Shown here: positions 45,440 to 54,075 of the stretch, one piece after another
How positions within the stretch are numbered: the first letter of the stretch is position 1
Layout: the number at the start of each line of letters is the position of its first letter
NCBI GenBank assembly: GCA_902615435.1
Contig: CACMOZ010000002.1
Location: 108,192 to 172,191 of the forward strand
From: an uncultured Pelagibacteraceae bacterium
GTDB lineage: Bacteria; Pseudomonadota; Alphaproteobacteria; Pelagibacterales; Pelagibacteraceae
Direction of reading: 5' to 3'
DNA length: 64,000 nucleotides
The notes under the pieces: model-generated
Database searches by the model: none
What the model was told of the DNA's origin: nothing
The model's input: the letters and a program-made list of their open reading frames with translations, nothing else
Made by a program: the position numbers and the translations under genes

Positions 45440-46356
45440 TTTTTTTTAAATTCCGATCCTGCAAGTTTTAATAGTTCTTCCCCTACTGATTTACCAATGT
45501 TCACTGCTTCACTAGTTTTACCCGTCGTCTCATACTCATAGCTTTTTAATCCTGAGTCTGAAAATAGTTGAGCAGTAAATTTAAGATTACTATTTTCTAT
45601 TATTGCTAAACCTCCAACAGCTGTTTCGCAATCACCTTTAATTGTTTGTAGCATTGCACGTTCAGATTTTGCACATACTTCTGTTTCTTTATCGTTAATA
45701 TTTCTCAAAAGATTTTTAGCTACATCGTCATTTTTATTACACTGCACAGCTATTATACCTTGCCCCACTGCAGGCAAAACTTCTTCAGTTTTAAAAGATA
45801 AACCTATTTTATTAGCTAAATTTAAACTTTTGACTCCTGCTGCAGCCAAGATTATTCCATCTAATTTTCCTTCTTCGAATTTTCTAATTCTAGTATCAAT
45901 ATTTCCTCTCATACTTGTAACAGAAATATTTTTATTAATTTTTTTAAGTTGTAATTCTCTTCTTTTAGAACTTGAACCAATAACTATTTTACCTTTTAGA
46001 TCTTCTAAGCTTTTAATCTTATCACTTATAATCACATCTCTACAATCATTTCGCTTTATATATGCGCCAATGATAAGGTTGTTATCTTCCACGGACTCCA
46101 TATCTTTTAAGGAATGAACAGCAATATCAATTTCTTTCTTCAAAAGTTTCTCTTCAATTTCTTTACAAAATAGATTTTTGCCGCCTATTTCAGATAATTT
46201 TACATTTTGATTAATATCACCGGAAGTTTTGATAGCTTTAAAGTCTATATTTTCTTCTTTCAAGTCAGCATTTTTTTGAATTAAAAGCTCTTTCACTTTT
46301 TCAACATAAGCAATTGAAAGCTTGCTTCCTCTGGCGCCGATTGTAATTTTAGTCAT
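45436..46356 (-). CDS. hemC: porphobilinogen deaminase (hydroxymethylbilane synthase)
   Basis: This 306-residue enzyme builds the linear tetrapyrrole. It has ITIGARGSKLSIAYVEKV at the N-terminus, HSLKDME near residue 81, SSKRRELQL near residue 129, and the dipyrromethane cofactor Cys in IKGDCETAVGG near residue 243. TATAAT ends 6 nt before the ATG on the minus strand, suggesting a leaderless mRNA. It is divergent from tsaD, as in many alphaproteobacteria. Confidence 0.96.
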   Translation of the reverse strand: MTKITIGARGSKLSIAYVEKVKELLIQKNADLKEENIDFKAIKTSGDINQNVKLSEIGGKNLFCKEIEEKLLKKEIDIAVHSLKDMESVEDNNLIIGAYIKRNDCRDVIISDKIKSLEDLKGKIVIGSSSKRRELQLKKINKNISVTSMRGNIDTRIRKFEEGKLDGIILAAAGVKSLNLANKIGLSFKTEEVLPAVGQGIIAVQCNKNDDVAKNLLRNINDKETEVCAKSERAMLQTIKGDCETAVGGLAIIENSNLKFTAQLFSDSGLKSYEYETTGKTSEAVNIGKSVGEELLKLAGSEFKKK

Positions 46357-46362
46357 AAATTG

Positions 46363-46368
46363 ATTATA
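46363..46368 (-). promoter_or_regulatory. consensus -10 box of hemC
   Basis: Minus-strand TATAAT at 46363-46368 lies 6 nt before the hemC ATG. No good -35 box is seen at 16-18 bp. The divergent tsaD has TATAAA at 46401-46406, 7 nt before its ATG. Confidence 0.5.
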
Positions 46369-46413
46369 TATTTGAAAGATCTAAATTATACTATTTAAAT
46401 TATAAAACTGATA

Positions 46414-47490
46414 ATGGCTAAAAAAATAACTTTTCTTGGGATTGAAACCAGTTGTGATGAAACAGCAGCAGCTGTTATACAAGAAAACAACAAAGGCACT
46501 GCGGACATCTTATCTAACATGGTTTCAAGTCAGATCGAAGAGCACAAAAAATTTGGTGGTGTAGTTCCTGAATTAGCTGCTAGAGCTCATCTGGAAAATA
46601 TTGAATACATTATTGATTCAGCTCTAAAAAAGAGTAAAATTTCTATTGATAAAGTGGATGGGATTGCGGCAACTGCGGGACCTGGTTTAATAGTTTGTTT
46701 AACTGTTGGTTTGAATATTGGAAAATCAATTGCTGCGTTTTCAAATAAACCTTTTTTTGGAGTAAATCATTTAGAAGGGCATGCGTTAAGTCCAGGTTTA
46801 GAGAAAAAAATTAAATTCCCTTATTTATTATTATTAATTTCAGGAGGCCATACTCAGTTTTTAATAGTTAAAGATATAAATAAATATGAACAGTTAGGAA
46901 CAACAATTGACGATGCTCTAGGCGAAACATTTGATAAAACCGCAAAAATGTTAGACCTGGGTTATCCAGGAGGACCAAGTGTTGAAAAATTTGCAAAATT
47001 GGGAGACAAAAACTTTTTTAAACTTCCTGAACCAATAATAAATAAAGCAGGTTGCAACTTATCTTTTGCTGGTCTTAAAACTGCGGTGCTAAGGGAGACA
47101 AAAAAAATCGACGGTAAAGATAAGTTGAAATATAATTTAGCTGCTTCTTTTCAAAATACAATTAATAAAATACTTTATAAAAAAACTAAAGTTGCTGTTG
47201 AAATGTTTCGAGAGAGAACAAAAAAAGAAAATTTTCAATTAATAGTAGCTGGCGGTGTTGCAGCCAACAAAACCATAAGAAAAAATTTATCAGATTTGTC
47301 TAACGAGATAGGTTTTGAAACTATTTACCCAGATTTGAAATTTTGTGGTGATAACGCTGCTATGATCGCTTGGGCAGGAATACAAAGATTCAAAAAAAAT
47401 ATGATTGATGATATTACTTTGCCCGCAAAATCAAGATGGCCGCTTGATAAGAACGCTCCTTATATGAAAGGACCGGGATTAAAGTTATAA
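46414..47490 (+). CDS. tsaD: tRNA threonylcarbamoyladenosine synthase component TsaD
   Basis: This 358-residue enzyme makes the t6A modification of ANN-decoding tRNAs. The family signatures are LGIETSCDETAAAV at residue 7 onward, metal ligands in NHLEGHALS near residue 117, SGGHTQ near residue 145, and PELAARAHLE near residue 53. It shares one base (TAATG) with the next gene. The gpsA gene frequently found downstream in alphaproteobacteria is not here. Confidence 0.96.
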   Translation: MAKKITFLGIETSCDETAAAVIQENNKGTADILSNMVSSQIEEHKKFGGVVPELAARAHLENIEYIIDSALKKSKISIDKVDGIAATAGPGLIVCLTVGLNIGKSIAAFSNKPFFGVNHLEGHALSPGLEKKIKFPYLLLLISGGHTQFLIVKDINKYEQLGTTIDDALGETFDKTAKMLDLGYPGGPSVEKFAKLGDKNFFKLPEPIINKAGCNLSFAGLKTAVLRETKKIDGKDKLKYNLAASFQNTINKILYKKTKVAVEMFRERTKKENFQLIVAGGVAANKTIRKNLSDLSNEIGFETIYPDLKFCGDNAAMIAWAGIQRFKKNMIDDITLPAKSRWPLDKNAPYMKGPGLKL

Positions 47491-47912
47491 TGCAGTATTG
47501 GTTAATAAAATCTGAACCTGATGTTTGGTCAATCGATCAACAAAAGAAAGCTGGTAGAAAAGGTGTTGCTTGGGATGGAGTAAGAAATTATCAAGCTGCA
47601 AATAACTTAAAAAAAATGAAAGTTGGAGATCTTTGCTTCTTTTATCATTCAAATATTGGAAAAGAGATTGTAGGTATAGTAAAAGTTATTGATGAGGCCT
47701 TTATTGACAAAACTGATAAAAAGAAAAGATTTGTAGCCGTCCAGGTTAGGTTTGAAGAGTATATAAAATACCCTATATCACTTGAAAAGATTAAAAAAAT
47801 TAAGACTATTTCTCATTTACCACTTATAAGACAGAGCAGACTATCAGTTATGCCAATTGATTTTAAAAGCTGGAAAATTATTTATAAGATGGGTAAAATA
47901 AAACCTAATTAG
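47490..47912 (+). CDS. EVE domain-containing protein
   Basis: This 140-residue single-domain protein has [16 protein letters not shown] at residues 3-18, [16 protein letters not shown] near residue 30, and [16 protein letters not shown] near residue 52. This is the PUA-like EVE fold that in other proteins reads modified bases. Adjacent location to tsaD recurs in many bacteria and hints at an RNA-linked role. No direct function is known here. Confidence 0.92.
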   Translation: MQYWLIKSEPDVWSIDQQKKAGRKGVAWDGVRNYQAANNLKKMKVGDLCFFYHSNIGKEIVGIVKVIDEAFIDKTDKKKRFVAVQVRFEEYIKYPISLEKIKKIKTISHLPLIRQSRLSVMPIDFKSWKIIYKMGKIKPN

Positions 47913-47920
47913 GAGAAATT

Positions 47921-50056
47921 GTGGCTAAAAAGAAAAAAAGAAAAGGAAAAAAGACTAAAAGGAAAAAGTCAAAAAAGATTTTAAGATCTAGAAAAAAATC
48001 TAGAAAAGTTAAAAAGTCAAGAAAAACAAAATCCAGAAAAAGAAGAAAATCAAAATCAAAAAAACCTAAAAGTAGAAGAAAAAATTTTAAAGCTCCTAAA
48101 ATACTTGAAGACGGTGATGGAAAATCTTTAATTAAAGTGTCAGACAGCTGGTCAAACCATGCCTATGTAAATGAGTCTCAATATAAAAAAAAATATAAAC
48201 TATCGATCAAGGAAAATGATAAATTTTGGGCAAAAGAGGGAAAGAGAATAAGCTGGATAAAAAAATATACTAAAATTAAAGACGTTAAATACAGTAAAGA
48301 TGAAGTAAAAATTAAATGGTTTTATGACGGAACATTAAATGCTTCTGCTAATTGTATTGATAGACACTTAAAAAAGAATCCAAGTAAAACTGCAATAATT
48401 TGGGTGGGTGATGACCCCGCTGATACAAAAAAAATTTCTTATAGAGAGCTGCATCAAAATGTTTGTAAAGCAGCAAACGGTCTTAAAAGTTTAGGAGTTC
48501 AGAAAGGAGATAGAGTTACAATTTATTTAACAATGATTCCTGAACTTGCCTATGTGATGCTAGCTTGTGCAAGAATTGGCGCTGTTCACTCAATAATTTT
48601 TGGTGGTTTTTCTCCAGACTCGATTGCGACAAGGATCACTGATTGTGAGTCAGAATACTTAATCACTGCAGATGAAGGTGTGCGAGGTGGAAAAATAATT
48701 CCATTAAAAAAAATAGCTGACGAAGCTTTGGATCAATGTCCTAATGTAAAAAAATGTGTTGTTGTTGAAAGAACTGGAAATCAAGTAAATTGGAATAATG
48801 AAAGAGATATCTCTTATAAAAAACTAATTTCATCAGCACCATCTAAATGTGATCCAGAAGAAATGAGTGCGGAAGATCCTTTGTTTATTCTTTATACTTC
48901 TGGCTCTACTGGTAAACCAAAAGGGGTATTACATACGACAGGAGGTTATATGGTTTATGCCTCAATGACTCACCAATATATTTTTGACTACAAACCTAAT
49001 GATATTTATTGGTGCACAGCTGATATTGGTTGGGTAACAGGTCACAGTTATATCATATACGGTCCTCTTGCTAATGGAGCCACAACTATTATGTTTGAAG
49101 GTGTTCCAAATTATCCTGACAATTCAAGATGGTGGCAAATCGTAGATAAATACAAAGTAAATATATTTTACACTGCCCCTACTGCAATAAGAGCTTTGAT
49201 GAGGGAGGGAGACGGTCCGGTAAAAAAAACAAGTAGAAAATCTCTAAAATTATTAGGTACAGTTGGTGAACCAATTAATCCTGAAGCTTGGATGTGGTAC
49301 TACAAAACAGTTGGGGATGCTAGGTGTCCTATAGTTGACACTTGGTGGCAAACTGAAACTGGCGGAATTTTAATAGCGCCTCAACCTGGTGCAATAGATT
49401 TAAAACCTGGATCAGCAACAAAACCATTTTATGGTATAAAACCAGTTTTAGTAGATAAGGACGGGAAAATCATCAAAGGTGAGGGGCAAGGAAGATTATG
49501 TATGGCTAGTTCTTGGCCAGGACAAATGAGAACGGTTTATGGAGACCATAAAAGATTTATAGACACATATTTCTCTCAGTTTGATGGAAAATATTTTACA
49601 GGTGATGGATGCAGAAGAGACAAGGATGGATATTATTGGATTACAGGAAGGGTTGACGATGTGATTATAGTTTCTGGTCATAATCTTGGAACTGCAGAAA
49701 TTGAAAGTGCTTTTGTTGCCCATCCTAAAGTAGCTGAAGCAGCAGTGGTTGGTTTCCCTCATAGTATTAAAGGAAATGGATTATACTGTTATGTTACTTT
49801 AAACGCAGGGGAAAATCCTACAGGAGATTTAGAAAGAGATCTAAAACAATGGGTAAGAAAACAAATAGGTCCTATTTGCTACCCTGATGTAATTCAATTC
49901 GCTCCAGGGCTTCCTAAAACTAGATCTGGAAAAATCATGAGAAGAATTTTAAGAAAAATAGCTGCGAATGAACCTGATAATCTAGGAGACACTACAACCT
50001 TAGCTGATCCTAGCGTAGTAACTTCCTTAGTCGAAAACAGACAAAATAGAGACTAA
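47921..50056 (+). CDS. acs: acetyl-CoA synthetase with an extra Lys/Arg-rich N-terminal tail
   Basis: This 711-residue AMP-forming enzyme activates acetate. The ACS core starts about residue 70 ([17 protein letters not shown]). [14 protein letters not shown] is near residue 326, WWQTETGG near residue 475, and the regulatory/catalytic Lys is in [12 protein letters not shown] near residue 670. The first 55 residues are about two-thirds Lys/Arg with Ser/Thr, resembling a histone H1 tail. The GTG start is supported by AGGAG 5 bases upstream, and there is no internal Met start near the normal N-terminus, so the tail appears real. It is followed by a symporter system that may import the substrate. 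Confidence 0.94.
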   Translation: MAKKKKRKGKKTKRKKSKKILRSRKKSRKVKKSRKTKSRKRRKSKSKKPKSRRKNFKAPKILEDGDGKSLIKVSDSWSNHAYVNESQYKKKYKLSIKENDKFWAKEGKRISWIKKYTKIKDVKYSKDEVKIKWFYDGTLNASANCIDRHLKKNPSKTAIIWVGDDPADTKKISYRELHQNVCKAANGLKSLGVQKGDRVTIYLTMIPELAYVMLACARIGAVHSIIFGGFSPDSIATRITDCESEYLITADEGVRGGKIIPLKKIADEALDQCPNVKKCVVVERTGNQVNWNNERDISYKKLISSAPSKCDPEEMSAEDPLFILYTSGSTGKPKGVLHTTGGYMVYASMTHQYIFDYKPNDIYWCTADIGWVTGHSYIIYGPLANGATTIMFEGVPNYPDNSRWWQIVDKYKVNIFYTAPTAIRALMREGDGPVKKTSRKSLKLLGTVGEPINPEAWMWYYKTVGDARCPIVDTWWQTETGGILIAPQPGAIDLKPGSATKPFYGIKPVLVDKDGKIIKGEGQGRLCMASSWPGQMRTVYGDHKRFIDTYFSQFDGKYFTGDGCRRDKDGYYWITGRVDDVIIVSGHNLGTAEIESAFVAHPKVAEAAVVGFPHSIKGNGLYCYVTLNAGENPTGDLERDLKQWVRKQIGPICYPDVIQFAPGLPKTRSGKIMRRILRKIAANEPDNLGDTTTLADPSVVTSLVENRQNRD

Positions 50057-50682
50057 TTAAAATTTAAATTTTTTGTTAACTTTTTGAATTCATCTATTTT
50101 AAGATTCCATTTTAGTCTCATCGAATTTAAAACTATCTCTTTATCTAAAATTTTTAATTCATCTGCTATAGGTGCCCAATTATAAAGTGCCGTACAACTT
50201 TCTAGAAATGGATTATCTAAGTAATATTTATTAAAGTCTATTTTTTCATATCGATTTAAAAATTCTTGTTTAGCTTTTAAATACACTTCATCACTTAAAC
50301 CATTTTCTTTTTCTTTTTCAATAATATTTAAATAAATCTTTTTACAATCATTCTCTTTGAGATTTTTTTCGCTTATTAAGTAAGAAAAAGTATAAAAAGT
50401 GCAATCAGCTATAGCAATCATATAAATATTCCATTTTGCAATATTAATTGACTTAGAAAAAACTGCATCATCAACCATAGCTGTATATTTTACTCCAATT
50501 CTAGTCTTCAAATAACCATACAAAGTTGTTTGCGTAACATGAGCTGATCTTTGTTGAATAAATTTTTGTAGATCGGCTTTTGATTTGATACTTTTGAAAT
50601 AACTACTTACTTTCTCAATAGGGAATAAATATTCCCCCATAGTTTTTAGAGTGATTCTAAGTTTTTCTAGATTCAATTTCAC
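50053..50682 (-). CDS. uncharacterised conserved protein
   Basis: This 209-residue soluble, largely helical protein has no signal peptide. [19 protein letters not shown] near residue 45 looks like a conserved block I associate with unassigned alphaproteobacterial proteins; I cannot name a function. It converges with acs with a 4-nt stop overlap and is divergent from the symporter pair across a 154-bp spacer containing a palindrome. It may share regulation with the acetate genes, but that is inference. Confidence 0.6.
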   Translation of the reverse strand: MKLNLEKLRITLKTMGEYLFPIEKVSSYFKSIKSKADLQKFIQQRSAHVTQTTLYGYLKTRIGVKYTAMVDDAVFSKSINIAKWNIYMIAIADCTFYTFSYLISEKNLKENDCKKIYLNIIEKEKENGLSDEVYLKAKQEFLNRYEKIDFNKYYLDNPFLESCTALYNWAPIADELKILDKEIVLNSMRLKWNLKIDEFKKLTKNLNFN

Positions 50683-50774
50683 GTTGTATTTTAAAAACCC
50701 TTATTTTACTTAACTTATAGCATTTCATATTGGTTTTAGGGTCCTTTTTTCTCTTTAAATTAAACTCATAATGG

Positions 50775-50787
50775 GTAAGGTTCTTAC
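50775..50787 (+). promoter_or_regulatory. small inverted repeat upstream of the symporter pair
   Basis: GTAAG-GTT-CTTAC, a perfect 5-bp inverted repeat, 11 bp upstream of the larger palindrome. Confidence 0.4.
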
Positions 50788-50797
50788 AACTAATAAT

Positions 50798-50815
50798 ACT
50801 TTTTACGTAAAAAGT
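50798..50815 (+). promoter_or_regulatory. perfect 18-bp palindrome, operator-like
   Basis: ACTTTTTACGTAAAAAGT is its own reverse complement. It ends 21 bp before the start of the DUF4212 gene. It could be a dimeric repressor site or a 5'-UTR hairpin; no U-run of terminator type follows. Confidence 0.6.
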
Positions 50816-50836
50816 TAAAAATAAATAGGGGGAAAT

Positions 50837-51094
50837 ATGTCAAATAAAGACGCATATTGGAATAAGACCAAAAACCATATGATCGTAACATTGGTTCTTT
50901 GGGCTTTCTTCTCATTAGTGATCTTCATGTTTGGTTCGGAACTGAACACGATGTCTTTTCTTGGCTATCCACTAGCATATTACATGACTGCGCAAGGTTC
51001 ACTTCTTGCCTTTGTGATAATTTTGTTTTGGACTGCAAATAAACAAGAAAAAATCGACGAAGAACATGGTTTCTCAGAAAGAGAGGATGACTAA
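50837..51094 (+). CDS. DUF4212 small subunit of a sodium:solute symporter
   Basis: This 85-residue protein has two membrane helices (about residues 14-36 and 45-70). YWNKTKNHMIVTLVLWAFFS and FPLAYYMTAQGS-like spacing (YPLAYYMTAQGSLLAFV) fit the family. This small protein always precedes an SSS-family permease of the VC_2705 type, and does so here with a TAATG overlap. A GGGGGA Shine-Dalgarno sequence lies upstream, unlike most genes in this window. Confidence 0.88.
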   Translation: MSNKDAYWNKTKNHMIVTLVLWAFFSLVIFMFGSELNTMSFLGYPLAYYMTAQGSLLAFVIILFWTANKQEKIDEEHGFSEREDD

Positions 51095-52950
51095 TGTTTA
51101 AAGGAGATTTTATAAAAAACCTTCCTAAAATATACGGGACCTACACAGGTGGTTTCATAGTATTCATCATATTGATGGCTATTGCGGAACAAGCTGGTGT
51201 GTCAGCTAAAAACATCGGAGTGATGTTCGTGGCTTTCACGGTTTTGATCTATGCCTTAATCGGTTATTTATCACGAACCATACAAGTAGATGCCTACTAT
51301 GTTGCAGGAAGACAAGTGCCAACCGTATTTAACGGGATGGCAACAGCAGCTGACTGGATGTCAGGTGCTTCATTCGTAGCCTTAGCGGGTGGAGTTTACT
51401 TTGGAGGTTATACTTATATGGCCTTCTTAGTAGGTTGGACAGGTGGATATGTACTTGTAGCAACTTTAATGGCTCCGTACCTTAGAAAATTTGGGTGTTA
51501 TACAGTTCCTGATTTTATTGGAACACGATACGGTGGTAATCTCGTAAGAGCTTGCGCAGTATTCGTGCTTTTCATAGCATCATTTACTTACGTAACTGCA
51601 CAAATTAATGCTACGGGTACAATTGCTTCTAGAGCTCTTGGAATTCCGTTTGAAGCAGGTGTATGGGTAGGATTAATAAGTATCCTTATCTGTTCAATGC
51701 TAGGAGGAATGAGAGCCGTAACTTGGACTCAGGTTGCTCAGTACATTGTATTAATCATCGCATACTTAATACCAGTATTCTGGATTAGTTCTAACGTAGG
51801 TGGAGGAATTTTCCCTCACTTGATGTTGGGTGATGAAGTTGCAAGACTTGGCGAACTTGAAAAACAATTTGGACTAGTTAAAAACAGCGCCGCAGATATG
51901 AAAGCAGCTGGGGTACCAGGAGGATTGAAATATATCTCTGGAACTCACTCTGGAGTACCTGAAGGTGGAATGGCTGTCTGGAAATACTTATCGTTAGCGA
52001 TTTGTATGATGGTGGGAACTGCATCGTTACCTCATATCTTAATGAGATACTTTACAACTCCTACAGTAAGAGCAGCGAGAAAATCAGTAGCTTGGTCGCT
52101 ATTTTTTATTTTCTTACTATACTCTTCAGCGCCTATGTTAGCGACATTGTCTAAGTTAGCATTGATGGATCCAACTCTACCAACTGGAATTATCGGAAAA
52201 TCTATTTCTGAAGTTCAGTCAATAGAGTGGGTACAAAGATGGTCTGAAGTTAAACAAGTATTTATCGCAGACTTTAATGGTGACGGTATACTTCAGTTGA
52301 ACGAATGGTTTATGAGAGGTGACGTTGTAGTATTAGCTACTCCAGAAGTAGCGGGACTACCGTTCGTGATCTCAGGACTAGTGTTTGCTGGAGGTATGGC
52401 TGCTGCCATGTCAACTGCTGACGGTCTTGTATTAGCGATATCAAATGCTTTATCTCATGATATTTACTACAAAATCATAGATCCAAAAGCTGATACAGCT
52501 AAAAGACTTTTAGTTGCTCGTGTACTTCTAGTAATAATCGGAGCTGCTGGTGCTTACATAGCCTCTTTCAGGTTAACAAGTATCTTAGGTTCGGTTGCTT
52601 GGGCATTCGACTTCGCAATGTCTGGCTTGTTCTTCCCACTTGTACTTGGTGTATGGTGGAAGAGAGCTACTAGAGCTGGTGCAATCGCCGGTATCATAGC
52701 GGGAATTGGTTCAGGAACATTATACTTATTGTGGGTGTTCCCGAAATTCTCTGTGCCGATATTCGGTGGTGTTAACACTCCATTCTTAGGTATTGACCAC
52801 TTAAGATTTGGTTTAATTGGTGCACCAATTTGTTTGGTTGTAATGGTTGTGGTCAGTTTAATGACTAAAGAACCTAGCCCAGCTATACAAAAATTAGTAG
52901 ACGATACAAGGATACCTACAGGTAAGGCTATTCTTGGTAAGCAACACTAA
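51094..52950 (+). CDS. sodium:solute symporter (VC_2705/ActP-like) with an EF-hand loop
   Basis: This 618-residue SSS-family permease has about 13 spans. DAYYVAGRQVPTVFNGMAT near residue 69 and ADWMSGASFVALAGG near residue 87 match acetate/pyruvate-type symporters. A hydrophilic insert near residues 380-410 contains DFNGDGILQLNE (residues 393-404), which fits the canonical 12-residue calcium-binding EF-hand loop with D, N, D, G and E at the expected places. Proximity to acs suggests uptake of acetate or another small carboxylate. It is followed by a strong terminator. Confidence 0.9.
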   Translation: MFKGDFIKNLPKIYGTYTGGFIVFIILMAIAEQAGVSAKNIGVMFVAFTVLIYALIGYLSRTIQVDAYYVAGRQVPTVFNGMATAADWMSGASFVALAGGVYFGGYTYMAFLVGWTGGYVLVATLMAPYLRKFGCYTVPDFIGTRYGGNLVRACAVFVLFIASFTYVTAQINATGTIASRALGIPFEAGVWVGLISILICSMLGGMRAVTWTQVAQYIVLIIAYLIPVFWISSNVGGGIFPHLMLGDEVARLGELEKQFGLVKNSAADMKAAGVPGGLKYISGTHSGVPEGGMAVWKYLSLAICMMVGTASLPHILMRYFTTPTVRAARKSVAWSLFFIFLLYSSAPMLATLSKLALMDPTLPTGIIGKSISEVQSIEWVQRWSEVKQVFIADFNGDGILQLNEWFMRGDVVVLATPEVAGLPFVISGLVFAGGMAAAMSTADGLVLAISNALSHDIYYKIIDPKADTAKRLLVARVLLVIIGAAGAYIASFRLTSILGSVAWAFDFAMSGLFFPLVLGVWWKRATRAGAIAGIIAGIGSGTLYLLWVFPKFSVPIFGGVNTPFLGIDHLRFGLIGAPICLVVMVVVSLMTKEPSPAIQKLVDDTRIPTGKAILGKQH

Positions 52951-52969
52951 TTAACAATAATTTAAAATT

Positions 52970-53001
52970 AAAAGGGGCGAATTTTTCGCCCCTTTTTTTT
53001 T
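52970..53001 (+). terminator. rho-independent terminator after the symporter
   Basis: GGGGCGA/TCGCCCC stem (52974-52980 with 52986-52992) flanked by A and T runs, followed by nine U residues, 20 bp after the symporter stop. Confidence 0.93.
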
Positions 53002-53026
53002 ACCTAAATAATGATATTTTAAAAGT

Positions 53027-53362
53027 ATGATACCTACTTGGGCAATTGTTTTAGATTATGTTTTAGGGACCATAATGTGGACTTTAATAGGCAGAGCATT
53101 CATGAATATCTTTCAAAGAGAAGACTCTACATTCTTTTTCATGAGAGTTTTCGTTAAATATACTAATCCAATTATTAATTTGTTTAAATTTATAACACCT
53201 AGTTTTTTATTTGGTCCATTTATCGCTCTATATGTTGCATGGTTTTTCTACCTATTTAGATTTTATGCCATGCCATATATTTTGGGATATGATGTCTGGG
53301 GAATGCTAGCATTTCCCCTTGAGAGTGACTTTTCAAGACAACTTTACCAGTTATTCAACTAA
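53027..53362 (+). CDS. small membrane protein of unknown function
   Basis: This 111-residue protein has hydrophobic segments near residues 5-27 and 55-85 and an aromatic-rich centre (FFFMRVFVKYTNPIINLF). The overall layout (helix, RAFM..., P-rich turn, helix) is loosely like YggT, but I cannot assign it. An extended -10 (TGATATTTT) ends 6 nt before the ATG, just downstream of the symporter terminator, supporting an independent, leaderless gene. Confidence 0.65.
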   Translation: MIPTWAIVLDYVLGTIMWTLIGRAFMNIFQREDSTFFFMRVFVKYTNPIINLFKFITPSFLFGPFIALYVAWFFYLFRFYAMPYILGYDVWGMLAFPLESDFSRQLYQLFN

Positions 53363-53375
53363 TACCTTAATTTTT

Positions 53376-53403
53376 TTGACAAAGTTTTAGTTTAAAATAT
53401 AAA
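53376..53403 (+). promoter_or_regulatory. sigma70 promoter of rpe
   Basis: Perfect -35 TTGACA (53376-53381), 16-bp spacer, -10 TATAAA (53398-53403), then 6 nt to the ATG at 53410. The predicted transcription start is the A of the start codon. Confidence 0.7.
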
Positions 53404-53409
53404 CAAATT

Positions 53410-54072
53410 ATGAGCGGTATAATTAAAATTTCACCTTCAATATTATCTGCTGATTTCAGCAAGCTGGGTAATGAGGTTATTGCTTTAGAAAAAGCAGGTG
53501 CTGATTACATTCATATTGATGTTATGGATGGGCATTTTGTTCCAAATCTTACTATAGGGCCTGAAGTTATTAAAAAACTAAGACCTCTTACAAAGAAAAC
53601 ATTTGATGTTCATTTAATGATCTCACCAGTTGATAATTTTATTAAAGATTTTGCAGATGCTGGCGCAGACATCATTACTTTTCATCCTGAAGCTACTTCC
53701 GATGTTTCTAAAACAATAGAACTTATAAGAAACCAAAATAAAAAAGTTGGTATTTCTTTAAAGCCTAAATCAAAAATTGATTTAATTAAAAAACATTTAG
53801 ATCAAGTTGACTTAGTTTTAATTATGAGTGTGGAACCTGGCTTTGGTGGACAAAAATTTATGCCGGAAGTTTTGGAAAAAACAAAATCTATAAGAAGTTT
53901 GATCAATGAAAAAAATTTAGATGTAGATGTTGAAATTGATGGCGGAATTAATTTTGAAAATTGTTCTAAAGCAAAGAATGCAGGTGCAAATATACTTGTA
54001 TCGGGGTCTACTGTCTTTAAAGAAAATAAAGGTGACCTAAAAAAAAATATAGAGATTCTTAGAAACAATTGA
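53410..54072 (+). CDS. rpe: ribulose-phosphate 3-epimerase
   Basis: This 220-residue TIM-barrel enzyme of the pentose phosphate pathway has ISPSILSADFSKL at the N-terminus, YIHIDVMDGHFVPNLTIGP near residue 33 with the metal-binding Asp and His, VDLVLIMSVEPGFGGQKF near residue 136, and EIDGGIN near residue 176. rpe followed by a heparinase-like gene and purH is a familiar alphaproteobacterial arrangement. Confidence 0.96.
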   Translation: MSGIIKISPSILSADFSKLGNEVIALEKAGADYIHIDVMDGHFVPNLTIGPEVIKKLRPLTKKTFDVHLMISPVDNFIKDFADAGADIITFHPEATSDVSKTIELIRNQNKKVGISLKPKSKIDLIKKHLDQVDLVLIMSVEPGFGGQKFMPEVLEKTKSIRSLINEKNLDVDVEIDGGINFENCSKAKNAGANILVSGSTVFKENKGDLKKNIEILRNN

Positions 54073-54075
54073 TAA

